Shown here: in pieces, positions 8,762 to 17,941 of the stretch
Layout: each line of letters starts with the position of its first letter
How positions within the stretch are numbered: position 1 is the first letter of the stretch
Assembly (NCBI GenBank): GCA_023663915.1
Contig: JAMPGN010000001.1
Location: 13,106 to 77,105 of the forward strand
Length of the DNA stretch: 64,000 nucleotides
Direction: 5' to 3'
Origin: Eubacterium sp.
Lineage (GTDB): Bacteria; Bacillota_A; Clostridia; Lachnospirales; Lachnospiraceae
The notes under the pieces: generated by a model
Told to the model about the DNA's origin: nothing
Seen by the model: only the letters and a program-made list of their open reading frames with translations
The model's database searches: none
Translations under genes and position numbers: made by a program

Positions 8762-9892
8762 ATGGAAGAAAAAGCGAATCCTCTCTTCAGCATTATAACG
8801 GTATGCTTAAATGCTGAAAAATCAATTCGATCAACAATGGAATCTGTATTAAGTCAGAAATGGGAAAATTTTGAGTATATTATTGTTGATGGAGTTTCCA
8901 CAGATGCGACTCTTAATATTGTACAAGAGCTTGCAGGAGATGATAGACGGATACAATGGTATTCGGAACCGGACAGTGGGATATATAATGCTATGAATAA
9001 GGGAATCTGTCATGCAAAAGGTGATTTCCTGCTGTTTTTGAATGCTGGTGATGAGTTTCATAGTAATGATGTACTTGCGCAGGCGGCAGAAGTGGTTATA
9101 GGGGCGGATATTGTGATTGGCGACGTGGCATTTAAAACGGATTCTGGTCTGCACAAATCCACATACTCGGTAGGAGTGGAATTGCTTGAAAATTTAAAAA
9201 AAGGCAGGTGCGTCTGCCATCAAGTAGTTTTTGCTTCAAAACAGTGTTTAGGTAGTGGATTTGATGAAGATTTTATGTTTTGCGCAGATTACGACTGGCT
9301 CTGCCGCCAAGTCAATGCTGGGAAAAAAATTGTCAAGCTGGATGCTGTAGTTACGGATTTTGATATCCATGGAGTCACTTATCAGGTTCGTTATCAGAAA
9401 CAGCATTGGAAAGAGTATTTTGAAGTGATACGCAGGAATTTTCCGCCAACTGGATTTAAGTATGGAGCCGAAGTCAGAGCTCTTTTTGTCCAGCAAAGGA
9501 AAGAACATATTTTGTATGAGTTCATGAACAGGTGGCTTTCATTAAAGCAAAGTGGAGTTGACCTTAGCAGTTTCTTTACGGATCAAGGAATAAATTCAAT
9601 TGCAATTTATGGCATCCATCATATGGGGGAACGGCTATATGATGAATTGCGGAACAGTGAAGTAGAAGTTGTATATGCGGTTGACAGAAATTATAAAGAA
9701 GCGACATGGGAAATTCCGGTATTACATCCGGATAATGTATTACCGGCTGCTGATGCCGTTGTAATAACTCCGATATTTGATTTTTTGGAGATTAAGGATA
9801 AACTCTCTGAGAAACTTGACTGTCCGATGTTTTTTATAGAAGACGTTTTATTTTATGATTATAAGGAAATGGATGCCCACGGGTATAATTAG
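8762..9892 (+). CDS. GT2 glycosyltransferase with C-terminal YGxG module, 376 aa
   Basis: Preceded by AGAGGAGAAAG. Residues ~8-230 are a GT-A transferase: FSIITVCLNAEKSI, IIVDGVSTDATL, SEPDSGIYNAMNKG and FLLFLNAGDEF. This pattern belongs to the WcaA-like GT2 subgroup common in exopolysaccharide loci. The last ~120 residues are the recurring module, with its leading helix FMNRWLSLKQSG, the signature IAIYGIHHMGERL (Y283-G284), VYAVDRN, the LPAADAVVITP strand and the ending FIEDVLFYD. The same module stands alone in the next gene, so the fusion and the single-domain version lie side by side. Confidence 0.85.
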   Translation: MEEKANPLFSIITVCLNAEKSIRSTMESVLSQKWENFEYIIVDGVSTDATLNIVQELAGDDRRIQWYSEPDSGIYNAMNKGICHAKGDFLLFLNAGDEFHSNDVLAQAAEVVIGADIVIGDVAFKTDSGLHKSTYSVGVELLENLKKGRCVCHQVVFASKQCLGSGFDEDFMFCADYDWLCRQVNAGKKIVKLDAVVTDFDIHGVTYQVRYQKQHWKEYFEVIRRNFPPTGFKYGAEVRALFVQQRKEHILYEFMNRWLSLKQSGVDLSSFFTDQGINSIAIYGIHHMGERLYDELRNSEVEVVYAVDRNYKEATWEIPVLHPDNVLPAADAVVITPIFDFLEIKDKLSEKLDCPMFFIEDVLFYDYKEMDAHGYN

Positions 9893-9909
9893 ATTTCGGA
9901 GGGATTTCA

Positions 9910-10284
9910 ATGGCATTGGAAGGCAGATATTTAAATATGATGAATCAATGGTTGATCTTAAAGCAGGAGGGGAAAGGTATTGACAGATACTTAAAGAAAC
10001 ATGGTTATAGTACGGTTGCGGTATATGGAATGGCAATATATGGGAGACATGTAATAAGAGAGTTACAGCAATCTGATGTTAAAATTATGTATGGCATTGA
10101 CCGGAGAGTGATGGATGCATACATGAATATCGAGGTTATACAGCCAACAGAGGGAATGCCTCCGGTAGACCTCATTATCAATACAGCGCTCGGTGATCAC
10201 ACAAATATAAAAACGAACCTCGCTCAGTTGATCAATAGTCCGGTCGTGAGTCTTGAGGATATTATTTTTGAAAGTTACAATTGA
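9910..10284 (+). CDS. stand-alone YGxG module protein, 124 aa
   Basis: The whole protein is one copy of the recurring module: lead helix MMNQWLILKQEGKG, VAVYGMAIYGRH (Y39-G40), the acidic strand end YGIDRRV, the MPPVDLIINT strand and the terminal SLEDIIFE. It lacks the hydrophobic N-terminus seen in the homologues at 19664, 22666 and 23198. Preceded by GGAGGGATTTCA. Fold knowledge: a glycine-rich loop after beta-1 and an acid after beta-2 are typical of nucleotide- or dinucleotide-binding Rossmann folds. No catalytic partner domain is present, so a regulatory, scaffolding or ligand-sensing role is inferred. Confidence 0.65.
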   Translation: MALEGRYLNMMNQWLILKQEGKGIDRYLKKHGYSTVAVYGMAIYGRHVIRELQQSDVKIMYGIDRRVMDAYMNIEVIQPTEGMPPVDLIINTALGDHTNIKTNLAQLINSPVVSLEDIIFESYN

Positions 10285-10294
10285 GGGGGATATG

Positions 10295-11218
10295 ATGGTA
10301 AAAGAAAAATGTGTTATCTGGGGAATGGGAAACGATTACGAAGGAATTATAAATCAGATTAACTTTGAAATATACAAAGGGAATATAGAGGTAGTAGCTG
10401 TTGTTTGTAGCCAAGAAGATAAATATTGTAGTTACAGGGATGGATTTCCAATTGTTTTGAAAGAAGAGTTAATGGAGTTAGACTTTGAATATGTGGTTGT
10501 TGCAAGCTCGATTTTTTATAAGGAAATAAAGGCAGAAGCTATCAAATTGGGGATATCGTTAAACAGAATAATAAATGGGCAAGTATTTAAACTACCACTA
10601 TTTGATTTTAGATTATATTCTAGTCTTATTAAAAATCCAGTTACTATAATAACTGATGATTGTTGGGGAGGGTATGTATATCATTATTTGGGTTTGGAGT
10701 TTTCAAGTCCCTTGATCAACATGTTGTGGGATAAAAAAGAATACATTGAATTTATTACAGATCCTTTGTTTTATTTACAGACAGAGCTGACAATGGTACG
10801 TGAAGGCGACTTGAAATCTGGATTCTATCCAGTCGGTAAGTTGGGAAAAAACGGAAAATATGTTGAAATAAAGTTTATACATAATGCTGATTTTAATGAA
10901 GCAAAACAACAGTGGGATAGGCGGAAAAAGCGGATAAATAAGGACAATCTCTTTGTAAAGATGGGGTGTAGTATATCGGACTTAGATATTAAATATCAAT
11001 TAAGTGTATTTGATGATTGTAAATATAATAAAATTCTTTTTTATAATGGCGATGAAGATATTATGGGTAAATGTAATACCAATCGCTTTATTTGGCAAGC
11101 GAAAAAAGCTGGACGAGTGAATAGCTTTTTTTACCCAAATTATATGAGGGGAAATTATATGTATGTAATAGATATATTGAAATTGCTAACAGGCGAAAAG
11201 AATTATTCAAGGGAGTAA
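10295..11218 (+). CDS. N-terminal YGxG-type module fused to a DUF1919-like domain, ~307 aa
   Basis: GAGGGGGA precedes two adjacent ATGs (10292, 10295); 10295 gives the better spacing. Residues ~1-105 are a variant module (CVIWGMG, then VVAVVCSQEDK and FEYVVVASS). From ~residue 120 the sequence TIITDDCWGGYVYHYLG, SSPLINMLW and the FYLQTEL region matches the DUF1919 pattern, a family found in exopolysaccharide loci without a firmly known reaction. The protein continues with a lysine-rich region and ends near LLTGEKN. It may modify a sugar residue. The gene is more AT-rich than the two before it and is followed by a Caps_synth transferase. Confidence 0.65.
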   Translation: MVKEKCVIWGMGNDYEGIINQINFEIYKGNIEVVAVVCSQEDKYCSYRDGFPIVLKEELMELDFEYVVVASSIFYKEIKAEAIKLGISLNRIINGQVFKLPLFDFRLYSSLIKNPVTIITDDCWGGYVYHYLGLEFSSPLINMLWDKKEYIEFITDPLFYLQTELTMVREGDLKSGFYPVGKLGKNGKYVEIKFIHNADFNEAKQQWDRRKKRINKDNLFVKMGCSISDLDIKYQLSVFDDCKYNKILFYNGDEDIMGKCNTNRFIWQAKKAGRVNSFFYPNYMRGNYMYVIDILKLLTGEKNYSRE

Positions 11219-11259
11219 AACGGGTGTATTCCTATAAATTATACACAAGTGGAGGGTAA

Positions 11260-12123
11260 ATGGATATTCTTGAAAAATTTATTCACAGGGATTTTATAGA
11301 ACGTGAATTGAAATTTAGTGAGTTTTATAGATATCTTGATAGATATAAAAGTACTGAGACTGAAGAAGTTCAAAGTACTGGTATTGAGAGAAATGAAAGC
11401 ACAAAATTGAATTGTACTATTTGGCAGTTTTGGAATCAGGGATTAGAATATGCACCAGAATTAGTGAAAAAGTGTCATGAATCTGTATGCAGAAATATAC
11501 CAAATGGTTTTAAAGTAGTATTATTGAGTAATAAAAACATTAGTGACTATATTCATCTGCCAGACTATATATGGGATAAATATGAAAAGGGGTATATTTC
11601 AACGACTCATTTATCAGATATTATTCGTTTGGAATTGCTTTGTACATATGGTGGCTGTTGGATTGATGCAACCGTTTTTTGCAGTGATATGATACCTCTG
11701 TATATGGTAGCGGGAAACATGTTTGTATTTAAATTACCTGCTGTTTTGAGTGCCTCTGTAGTGAAGATGTCTAATTGGTGGATATCTTCAGATAGGGCAA
11801 ACAAACTTATTCATTTAACAAGGCAGATGCTTTATGAATATTGGAAACAGGAAACAGATGTTGGTAATTATTTTTTATTTCATATTATAATGTCTAAACT
11901 AATAGATGAAAATCCAGAGTGCGGAAGTATTTTTCATAAGATTCCCTATTTTAATAGTGGGAATGCACATGTTCTACAAGGAAAACTTGGGGCGCAATAT
12001 AAGGAAGAAGAGTGGCAGATTATCAAGCATACTTCTTGTGTGCATAAGCTGACATACAAGAATAAATACCTGCAGGGGGATATATACAACTATTATAGTG
12101 CATTATTAACAGATGGATTATGA
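11260..12123 (+). CDS. capsular polysaccharide synthesis (Caps_synth / GT32-like) glycosyltransferase, 287 aa
   Basis: Preceded by GTGGAGGG. Seen: TIWQFWNQGLEYAPELV near residue 50, then THLSDIIRLELLCTYGGCW followed by IDATVF. These are signatures of Caps_synth/GT32-like GT-A transferases, in which the acid pair in the GGxWxDxD-like segment binds the metal and sugar nucleotide; here the segment reads GGCWIDAT, so the second acid is not obvious. The end TSCVHKLTYKNKY fits the family. Family knowledge: such enzymes add hexoses in capsule and lipo-oligosaccharide synthesis. Specificity cannot be read from sequence. Confidence 0.8.
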   Translation: MDILEKFIHRDFIERELKFSEFYRYLDRYKSTETEEVQSTGIERNESTKLNCTIWQFWNQGLEYAPELVKKCHESVCRNIPNGFKVVLLSNKNISDYIHLPDYIWDKYEKGYISTTHLSDIIRLELLCTYGGCWIDATVFCSDMIPLYMVAGNMFVFKLPAVLSASVVKMSNWWISSDRANKLIHLTRQMLYEYWKQETDVGNYFLFHIIMSKLIDENPECGSIFHKIPYFNSGNAHVLQGKLGAQYKEEEWQIIKHTSCVHKLTYKNKYLQGDIYNYYSALLTDGL

Positions 12124-12155
12124 TCAGTATAAAGTTTTGAAGGGAATGAATAGAG

Positions 12156-13823
12156 ATGCAGGAGAAAATAGGCAGTATAATCTTAGATGATGAATTCTAT
12201 AGTGGTGAGGATTTATATTCAGATGGCAGCATAGAGGATCGAATTTTAGATATATGTAAGCAGCAGAAGCAGGATGAAGTATTGCGGATGAGCAGTGAGT
12301 GGCCGATTTTATACCATTTGTCGGACATAAGGGAAAACCTTTTGGAATGGTATCCTTTTACGAAACAGGATGATGTTCTGGAAATTGGTGCCGGCTGTGG
12401 TGCAATAACGGGGCTTTTGAGTAGGAAAGCAAAATCTGTTACCTGTGTGGAATTATCGAAAAAAAGATCTTTGATTAATGCTTATAGGAATCAAAATTGC
12501 GATAATGTTACAATTATGCTTGGAAATTTTGAAGATATAAAATTGCAAAAGAAGTTTGATTATATTACCCTGATCGGCGTATGGGAGTATTCTGGATTAT
12601 ATGTAAAGGGGGATAATCCCTATTTAACAATGATAGAGAAATTAAAGAAATTTCTTAAAACGCATGGGAAGATTATTATAGCTATAGAGAATAAAGTGGG
12701 ATTAAAATATTGGAATGGTGCGCCTGAAGACCATACAGGCAGGCTGTACAGTGGGATTAACGATTACATTGGTGAGAAAAACATTCGTACATTTTCAAGG
12801 CAGGAGATTATGGAACTGCTGCATGAGGCAGGCTTTACAAAATCAAGCTTCTATTATCCGATGCCCGATTATAAGCTGCCTGATACAATTTATTCGGATA
12901 ACAGACTTCCGCAGACGGGTGATATACGTTGTTATAGAAGTGATTACAGTGCCTGCAGACTTTATAATTTTTATGATGCGACGGTATATGACCAAATCTG
13001 TAGGGATAATATGTTTTCCTATTTTGCCAATTCATTTTTAGTGGTATGCGGCGAAAGAGAAGAATATTGCGAATTTGCAAAGTATTCAAGGGAACGCAGA
13101 ACCGAATTCAAAATTGCTACTGAAATCAGAAATGTAGATGGTAAGAAATACGTAGTAAAAAAGGCATTATGTGAAGAGGCATTGAGACATATTCTTGAGA
13201 TGAAGGATATGGAAGAAAAATGGAATGGTATGTTACCAAATGTTTCATATATGGCAGGCGAACTGGTAAATAATGAATATATTGTTTCATATGTAGATGG
13301 GATAGATCTTGATTCCTATTTATATACATGGAGGAATGATGCAGCACATTTTATAGAACATGTACAGAATATCATAGGGAGTTATCTGACTCCGAATGAG
13401 AAAGATATGATAGATTTTGAGGGTACGAAAGAGTATGAAGCTGTATTCGGCAGTAATTATCCGCAAAAGGCCCGAAGTTTAAAGGTTACAAATATTGACT
13501 GTCTATTCTCAAATTTTAAGCTGACAGGAGATGGCAAGGTATATAATTTTGATTACGAATGGGTTTTTGAATTTCCTATTCCATATAAATATGTCTTGTG
13601 GAGGGCATTGAGGCAACTATATATTAAATATTTGGTATATCTTAAAAACCAGATTTCAGAGCGTGATTTTTTAGGGCGATTTGGGATTGACGAGGATAGT
13701 ATGCTGATATTTGGAAAAATGGAGAAAAATTTTGCAGAATATGCATTCGGAAAAGATTATAGGGATAAATACTTGTCCAATTATAAAAAGAATGCTTTTA
13801 TGCAAAGTATAAGATGGGTATAA
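12156..13823 (+). CDS. SAM methyltransferase fused to a kinase-like domain, WbdD-like arrangement, 555 aa
   Basis: N-terminal half: class I SAM methyltransferase with LEIGAGCGAITG (Glu76 onwards), CVELSKKR at the end of beta-2 and ITLIGVWEY. C-terminal ~250 residues: a kinase/aminoglycoside-phosphotransferase-like fold. YVVKKAL holds the candidate nucleotide lysines 335/336, TNIDCLFSNF gives the catalytic-loop spacing D448-x4-N453, and YNFDYEW supplies the metal-binding acids (D466, E468). The methyltransferase-kinase order is that of WbdD, which ends O9a-type O-antigen chains by phosphorylation and methylation. A capping role for this polymer is a reasonable inference. No coiled-coil tail like that of WbdD is apparent. 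Confidence 0.72.
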   Translation: MQEKIGSIILDDEFYSGEDLYSDGSIEDRILDICKQQKQDEVLRMSSEWPILYHLSDIRENLLEWYPFTKQDDVLEIGAGCGAITGLLSRKAKSVTCVELSKKRSLINAYRNQNCDNVTIMLGNFEDIKLQKKFDYITLIGVWEYSGLYVKGDNPYLTMIEKLKKFLKTHGKIIIAIENKVGLKYWNGAPEDHTGRLYSGINDYIGEKNIRTFSRQEIMELLHEAGFTKSSFYYPMPDYKLPDTIYSDNRLPQTGDIRCYRSDYSACRLYNFYDATVYDQICRDNMFSYFANSFLVVCGEREEYCEFAKYSRERRTEFKIATEIRNVDGKKYVVKKALCEEALRHILEMKDMEEKWNGMLPNVSYMAGELVNNEYIVSYVDGIDLDSYLYTWRNDAAHFIEHVQNIIGSYLTPNEKDMIDFEGTKEYEAVFGSNYPQKARSLKVTNIDCLFSNFKLTGDGKVYNFDYEWVFEFPIPYKYVLWRALRQLYIKYLVYLKNQISERDFLGRFGIDEDSMLIFGKMEKNFAEYAFGKDYRDKYLSNYKKNAFMQSIRWV

Positions 13824-13869
13824 AAGTAGAGTACTTGGATATTGACATGCGGATGAGGAGGAGTATGCT

Positions 13870-15030
13870 TTGGATAAGCGTGGAGCTGTAGATACAGTTA
13901 TGGGTGGTGGTCATTGGAAAATGCCTAAAATTATAACTTTTTATCTGCCGCAATATCACAGGATACCGGAAAATGACCTCTGGTGGGGGGAGGGATTTAC
14001 CGACTGGGACAGTGCAAGGACAGCAAAGCCATTATTCAGGGGGCATTATCAGCCAAGGCTGCCTCGCAATGGTTATTTTTATAATCTTTTAGACAAAGAT
14101 ACCATGCTATGGCAGGCAGGGCTGGCAAAAAAAGCGGGAATATACGGTTTTTGTATTTATCATTATTGGTTTGGAGATAAGCAGCTTCTTGAGAAACCTG
14201 CAGAAAACTTATTGAAGTGGAAAGATATTGATTTTCATTATTGTTTTTCGTGGGCAAATGAATCATGGATTGCGTCATGGAGCCGGTTAAAAGGAAACAG
14301 TTGGAATCAGAATGAGAGTGTTCATAACAGGAAGAATGCTGACGGCTGTTTGGCATTACAGAAATATGGCGGTAAAAATGAGTGGAAGGCACATTTTGAG
14401 TATCTGCTTCCTTTTTTCAAGGATGAAAGATATATCAAAAAAAATGGCAAACCAGTATTTATTATATATAGACCGCAGGATTTAAGGTGTTCTTCACAAA
14501 TGATTTCATATTGGAATGAATTGGCAGTAAAAAATGGATTAAAGGGAATTTATTTTATTGGAACAAACAGTGATTCGTCACAGAAAAAAAAGATGGATGC
14601 GGCGTTATTATATGAACCTGTTTATTCTATATTTCATGCCGAAAAATTGCAGAGGTTATTTATAAAATACATGAAGATGATAAACAGTGCTCTTGGAAAA
14701 GCCGGATTTGAGATACCGAAAATTGTCAGCTACAAAATGGTATGGAAAATGATACTGAATAGGAAAGCGGACAATGACACTTATTATGGCGGATTTGTGG
14801 ATTTTGATACATCGCCCCGAAAGGGCAGACATGGTTATGTGTTCCATGGAGCGTCGCCAAAGCGATTTAAAAAATATTTCTCTGGATTATATAATAAATC
14901 GGCAAAGGAAGGAAAAGATTTTGTATTCCTGACAGCATGGAATGAGTGGGGGGAAGGGGCATATTTAGAGCCTGACTGCAGATATGGATTCCAGTATCTG
15001 GCTGCAGTGAGAGATATAGTGAGAAAATGA
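13870..15030 (+). CDS. WbsX-like glycosyltransferase (GH99-like fold), 386 aa
   Basis: TTG at 13870 has GAGGAGGAG at the right distance; the ATG at 13921, which begins right at the domain (MPKIITFYLPQYH), has a weaker site. Domain signatures: FYLPQYHRIPENDLWWGEGF, TDWDSARTAKPLFRGHYQP, YGFCIYHYWF, FCFSWANESW-like (HYCFSWANESW) and the end TAWNEWGEGAYLEPD. These identify the WbsX family found in O-antigen and capsule loci. Family knowledge: a GH99-like barrel, believed to act as a glycosyltransferase or endo-acting enzyme on the polymer. No secretion signal is seen, so it should be cytoplasmic. Confidence 0.87.
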   Translation: MDKRGAVDTVMGGGHWKMPKIITFYLPQYHRIPENDLWWGEGFTDWDSARTAKPLFRGHYQPRLPRNGYFYNLLDKDTMLWQAGLAKKAGIYGFCIYHYWFGDKQLLEKPAENLLKWKDIDFHYCFSWANESWIASWSRLKGNSWNQNESVHNRKNADGCLALQKYGGKNEWKAHFEYLLPFFKDERYIKKNGKPVFIIYRPQDLRCSSQMISYWNELAVKNGLKGIYFIGTNSDSSQKKKMDAALLYEPVYSIFHAEKLQRLFIKYMKMINSALGKAGFEIPKIVSYKMVWKMILNRKADNDTYYGGFVDFDTSPRKGRHGYVFHGASPKRFKKYFSGLYNKSAKEGKDFVFLTAWNEWGEGAYLEPDCRYGFQYLAAVRDIVRK

Positions 15031-15083
15031 GCGATGGAGCAGTGTCATAAGAAGCATAGTATACAACAGTGAGGGAAAATAAC

Positions 15084-16223
15084 ATGCTAAAATTTGAGTA
15101 TATTGATACAATCAAGTACGAGATCGGAAAGCCTAGGGCAATGTTTCTGCTGGCAGACACGGATGCCATGGAAGGGAAACGCATAGCAGTATTCGGTACA
15201 GGGTTGGAAGCTTTTATAATTGAGCGGTATTTGGAAACACGGGGGCTTGAGACAGAATGCTTTGTCAACAATGATCCTAAAATGGAAGGACGAGTCCTGT
15301 GTGGGAGACCAGTCAAGGCGCCGGGAAAGATTTGGGGACAGGACTTCTTTGTTGTAATTGCGATGGGTAACCCCAGATACTTGAACGAGGTATTGTGGCA
15401 GATTAAGGTCCATGGGGAGAAAACATATGCTGTGGCATTGATGGAGACTTATCATGCGTTCACAGAAGATGGAAAACTGTCAAAGCTGCAGGAGCTTACC
15501 ATGCGTACAATTAGCCGTATCCTTTGCGATGGCAGAGATATTATACAGGTCATACATCCCATCATCAATGTCGGACCGGGTGGAAACATAATGTTTCCGT
15601 TTGATGAACTTTGCTGGTCCACGACATGGATGCATCATCTGCTGCAATGGTTTTACGATAATTATAGTGAGAAGGATTCCGAAGGAAAGAAAACCATGCT
15701 CGAAATAGGACCGGGAAAAGGGCTTTTTTCTGCCGTTGTCCATAGCATGAACTCTGATATTCAAATAGAATGGCTGATGTTTGATATGGAAGAAAAGTCA
15801 GAGGAAGCTGTCGGGGGCAGGTATAATTGGTGGCCGGCTTCTATGTTTAAGACATATTATGGAATGATTGAGGAACCGGGCTATAGGATTAATAAGAAAT
15901 TTGATATCATAGTAATGACCGAAGTCATGGAACATTTTTCAGCGAATCCCAAGGTGACTATATGCAAAATTGCGGATATGTTGAAGGAAAATGGAGAACT
16001 TTATTTATCGACTCCGGCATGGGGACACTTACCAATATATGATACATATGAGGATATTCCCGATTTTTCATCATTGGAAGAATATAAGGCGGCGTATATC
16101 GGACATTCCTATCAGTATACAAGAGGTGAATTGGAAGAGATTATGGATGAGTGTGGATTGAAAATCGAAAGATATGCGTTGACAGAAGGAAATAATCATA
16201 ATTTGCTCGTAAAGCATAAATAG
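15084..16223 (+). CDS. N-terminal YGxG-type module fused to SAM methyltransferase, 379 aa
   Basis: The start at ATG 15084 is supported by GAGGGA upstream; the in-frame GTG at 15069 overlaps that site. Residues ~1-120 carry a variant of the recurring module (RIAVFGTGLEAFIIERYL, F37-G38-T-G40; ECFVNNDPKMEG; FFVVIAMGN). The second part is a class I methyltransferase: MLEIGPGKGLFS (Glu207), a post-motif MTEVMEHFSANP and LYLSTPAWGHLPIYD. It probably methylates a sugar of the glycan. The fusion parallels that in the gene at 23716, where the same two-domain order occurs with a different methyltransferase subtype. Confidence 0.75.
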   Translation: MLKFEYIDTIKYEIGKPRAMFLLADTDAMEGKRIAVFGTGLEAFIIERYLETRGLETECFVNNDPKMEGRVLCGRPVKAPGKIWGQDFFVVIAMGNPRYLNEVLWQIKVHGEKTYAVALMETYHAFTEDGKLSKLQELTMRTISRILCDGRDIIQVIHPIINVGPGGNIMFPFDELCWSTTWMHHLLQWFYDNYSEKDSEGKKTMLEIGPGKGLFSAVVHSMNSDIQIEWLMFDMEEKSEEAVGGRYNWWPASMFKTYYGMIEEPGYRINKKFDIIVMTEVMEHFSANPKVTICKIADMLKENGELYLSTPAWGHLPIYDTYEDIPDFSSLEEYKAAYIGHSYQYTRGELEEIMDECGLKIERYALTEGNNHNLLVKHK

Positions 16224-16246
16224 AAAAGGGCTTGTAGGGTGAGAAA

Positions 16247-16789
16247 ATGAAAATCAATTGGATTAGAGTCGGTTATGATTTGCAGTATGTGATACTTAAT
16301 CTATTTATAAACAGAGTGCCATGTTGGACAATACGTAAATTGGTTTATCAAAAATGTGGCTTGCGGATAGGAAAGGATGCCCGAATTGGAATCGGAACAA
16401 CTGTAATTTGTCCAAGGGGGATCAAAATTGGTGATAGATCAGTCATTAATGAGAATTGTGTTTTAGATGGAAGGGGCGGATTAGTAATCGGACATGATAC
16501 TTCTGTATCGATGTTCTCTAAGATGTTGTCTGCAACTCATAAACTGCATTCATCCCAATTTCAATATTTTACACAAAGGACAGTTGTAGGCAGTAATGTT
16601 TGGATAGGTACCTCAGCAGTAATTTTAGATGGTTCAAAAGTTGCTGATTACGCGGTAGTTGGTGCGAATGCAACGGTAAAGGGTGTAGTGAAAAGGAAGT
16701 CAGTGGTAGTAGGAAATCCGGCAAGGGAAATTCAGGAGCGAAGATTAGATAAAAGCTATCGCTTGGAGTATAAAGCCTATTTTAGATAG
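16247..16789 (+). CDS. hexapeptide-repeat O-acetyltransferase, 180 aa
   Basis: Preceded by GGGTGAGAAA. The sequence has the imperfect hexapeptide repeats of a left-handed beta-helix (IGKDARIGIGTTVICPRG, IKIGDRSVINENC), the SATHKLHSS segment with the catalytic-type histidine, VVGSNVWIGTSAVI and the ending VVVGNPAREIQ. This is the pattern of the maltose/galactoside acetyltransferase-like group (CysE/LacA/NodL) used for O-acetylation of capsular sugars from acetyl-CoA. The N-terminal ~35 residues (LQYVILNLFINRVPCW) are amphipathic and might touch the membrane. The acceptor is unknown; a serine acetyltransferase role is unlikely given the context. Confidence 0.87.
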   Translation: MKINWIRVGYDLQYVILNLFINRVPCWTIRKLVYQKCGLRIGKDARIGIGTTVICPRGIKIGDRSVINENCVLDGRGGLVIGHDTSVSMFSKMLSATHKLHSSQFQYFTQRTVVGSNVWIGTSAVILDGSKVADYAVVGANATVKGVVKRKSVVVGNPAREIQERRLDKSYRLEYKAYFR

Positions 16790-16805
16790 GAGGATAAAAC
16801 TCAAA

Positions 16806-17876
16806 ATGATTGTTTTATTAGAGCCCGTATGCAGTGCATGGATTCATGAAGAAGTAAATGCTGGTTTTTTACAACTAATAATGAATAATAGTTCTGATGA
16901 AGAAGTGACGTATATTGGTGAAAAAAACCATCTACATTGTATCAAAAAAATTTATGATAATCCGCAGGTTCATTTTATAGTATTGAGTCGGTTTATAGAT
17001 TTTCATGCGGCGGATCTATATAAAAATTTATTTGAATACTTCAGATTATTATGCAGTGTCATGATAAGATGTAAACCAGATAAATTATTTGTATTATGTG
17101 GTTATCGACCGTGTATTTTAGCGGTAGAGTTAGTGTCTATTTTATTTAGAAATGTAGAAATAAATTTGATTGTTCATGGGATGATAGAAGAAAAAAAAGG
17201 GCATAAAAAATCCTATGATAAATTATTTAAAATAGGAAATTCATGTAAAAGATTACGTTTTGTGTCATATAGTCCTTATTGCACAGGTCGTTATTGGAAT
17301 ATAAAAGAGGATAAGTTTGTTTTTTTACATCATCCGTATGTGAAGAGCAGTCAGCATACGCCCGCATCAAGAAAAAGCAAAGAGTCTAAGATTATAATAG
17401 GAATCATTGGCGCATGCGCGAATGAAAAAGCTAAAAAATTGATTTCATTAGTTAATAAAAATGAGCTTATTAACGAATACGAATTTTGGGTTGCATCTAA
17501 ATTTGGTAAGAAATTTAAGAATCTAAAAAATGTAAAAGTGTTAGATTTAGAGTTTGAAAGAAAAAATATTGAAAAAATAATGTGTAGTATGAATTATTTG
17601 CTTTTGCCGTATGGTAAGGATGAGTATATGTTGTCGGCATCGGGGGTTGTTTGGGATGCTGTGTCTAATAGAATTCCTTGCTTGATGTTAGATAGTAAAT
17701 ATTTTGCGTACTATATGCCATATAAAATTGGTTATCAGGCAGATAGTATAAAAGAGTTATGTGAAATTATATGTGACAGAATTCAAGAGGGCGGGGGCGG
17801 AAATGACACTTTCTTTGTTGGAATGGATCAGATAGATTGGGAGAATGAGAAAAAAATAAAATATCTACTGCAATAG
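16806..17876 (+). CDS. putative GT-B glycosyltransferase, unclassified, 356 aa
   Basis: Very AT-rich and closely spaced after the acetyltransferase (GGAGGATAAAAC upstream). The protein has a two-domain Rossmann look: an N-terminal half with FVLCGYRPCILAVEL and LIVHGMIEEKKG, and a C-terminal half with IIGIIGACANEKAKKLI, VLDLEFERKNIEKIM, NYLLLPYGKDEYMLSASG and WDAVSNRIPCLML. The last part resembles the GT4 donor-binding region but without the clear E-x7-E motif. It is therefore likely a glycosyltransferase of a divergent family; sugar specificity is unknown. Confidence 0.6.
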   Translation: MIVLLEPVCSAWIHEEVNAGFLQLIMNNSSDEEVTYIGEKNHLHCIKKIYDNPQVHFIVLSRFIDFHAADLYKNLFEYFRLLCSVMIRCKPDKLFVLCGYRPCILAVELVSILFRNVEINLIVHGMIEEKKGHKKSYDKLFKIGNSCKRLRFVSYSPYCTGRYWNIKEDKFVFLHHPYVKSSQHTPASRKSKESKIIIGIIGACANEKAKKLISLVNKNELINEYEFWVASKFGKKFKNLKNVKVLDLEFERKNIEKIMCSMNYLLLPYGKDEYMLSASGVVWDAVSNRIPCLMLDSKYFAYYMPYKIGYQADSIKELCEIICDRIQEGGGGNDTFFVGMDQIDWENEKKIKYLLQ

Positions 17877-17941
17877 TGGTATAATGAAAGAATGATGAGG
17901 GCAGTGTTAGAAGGCATGTATAGCAGATGGGAGGAAGAAAA

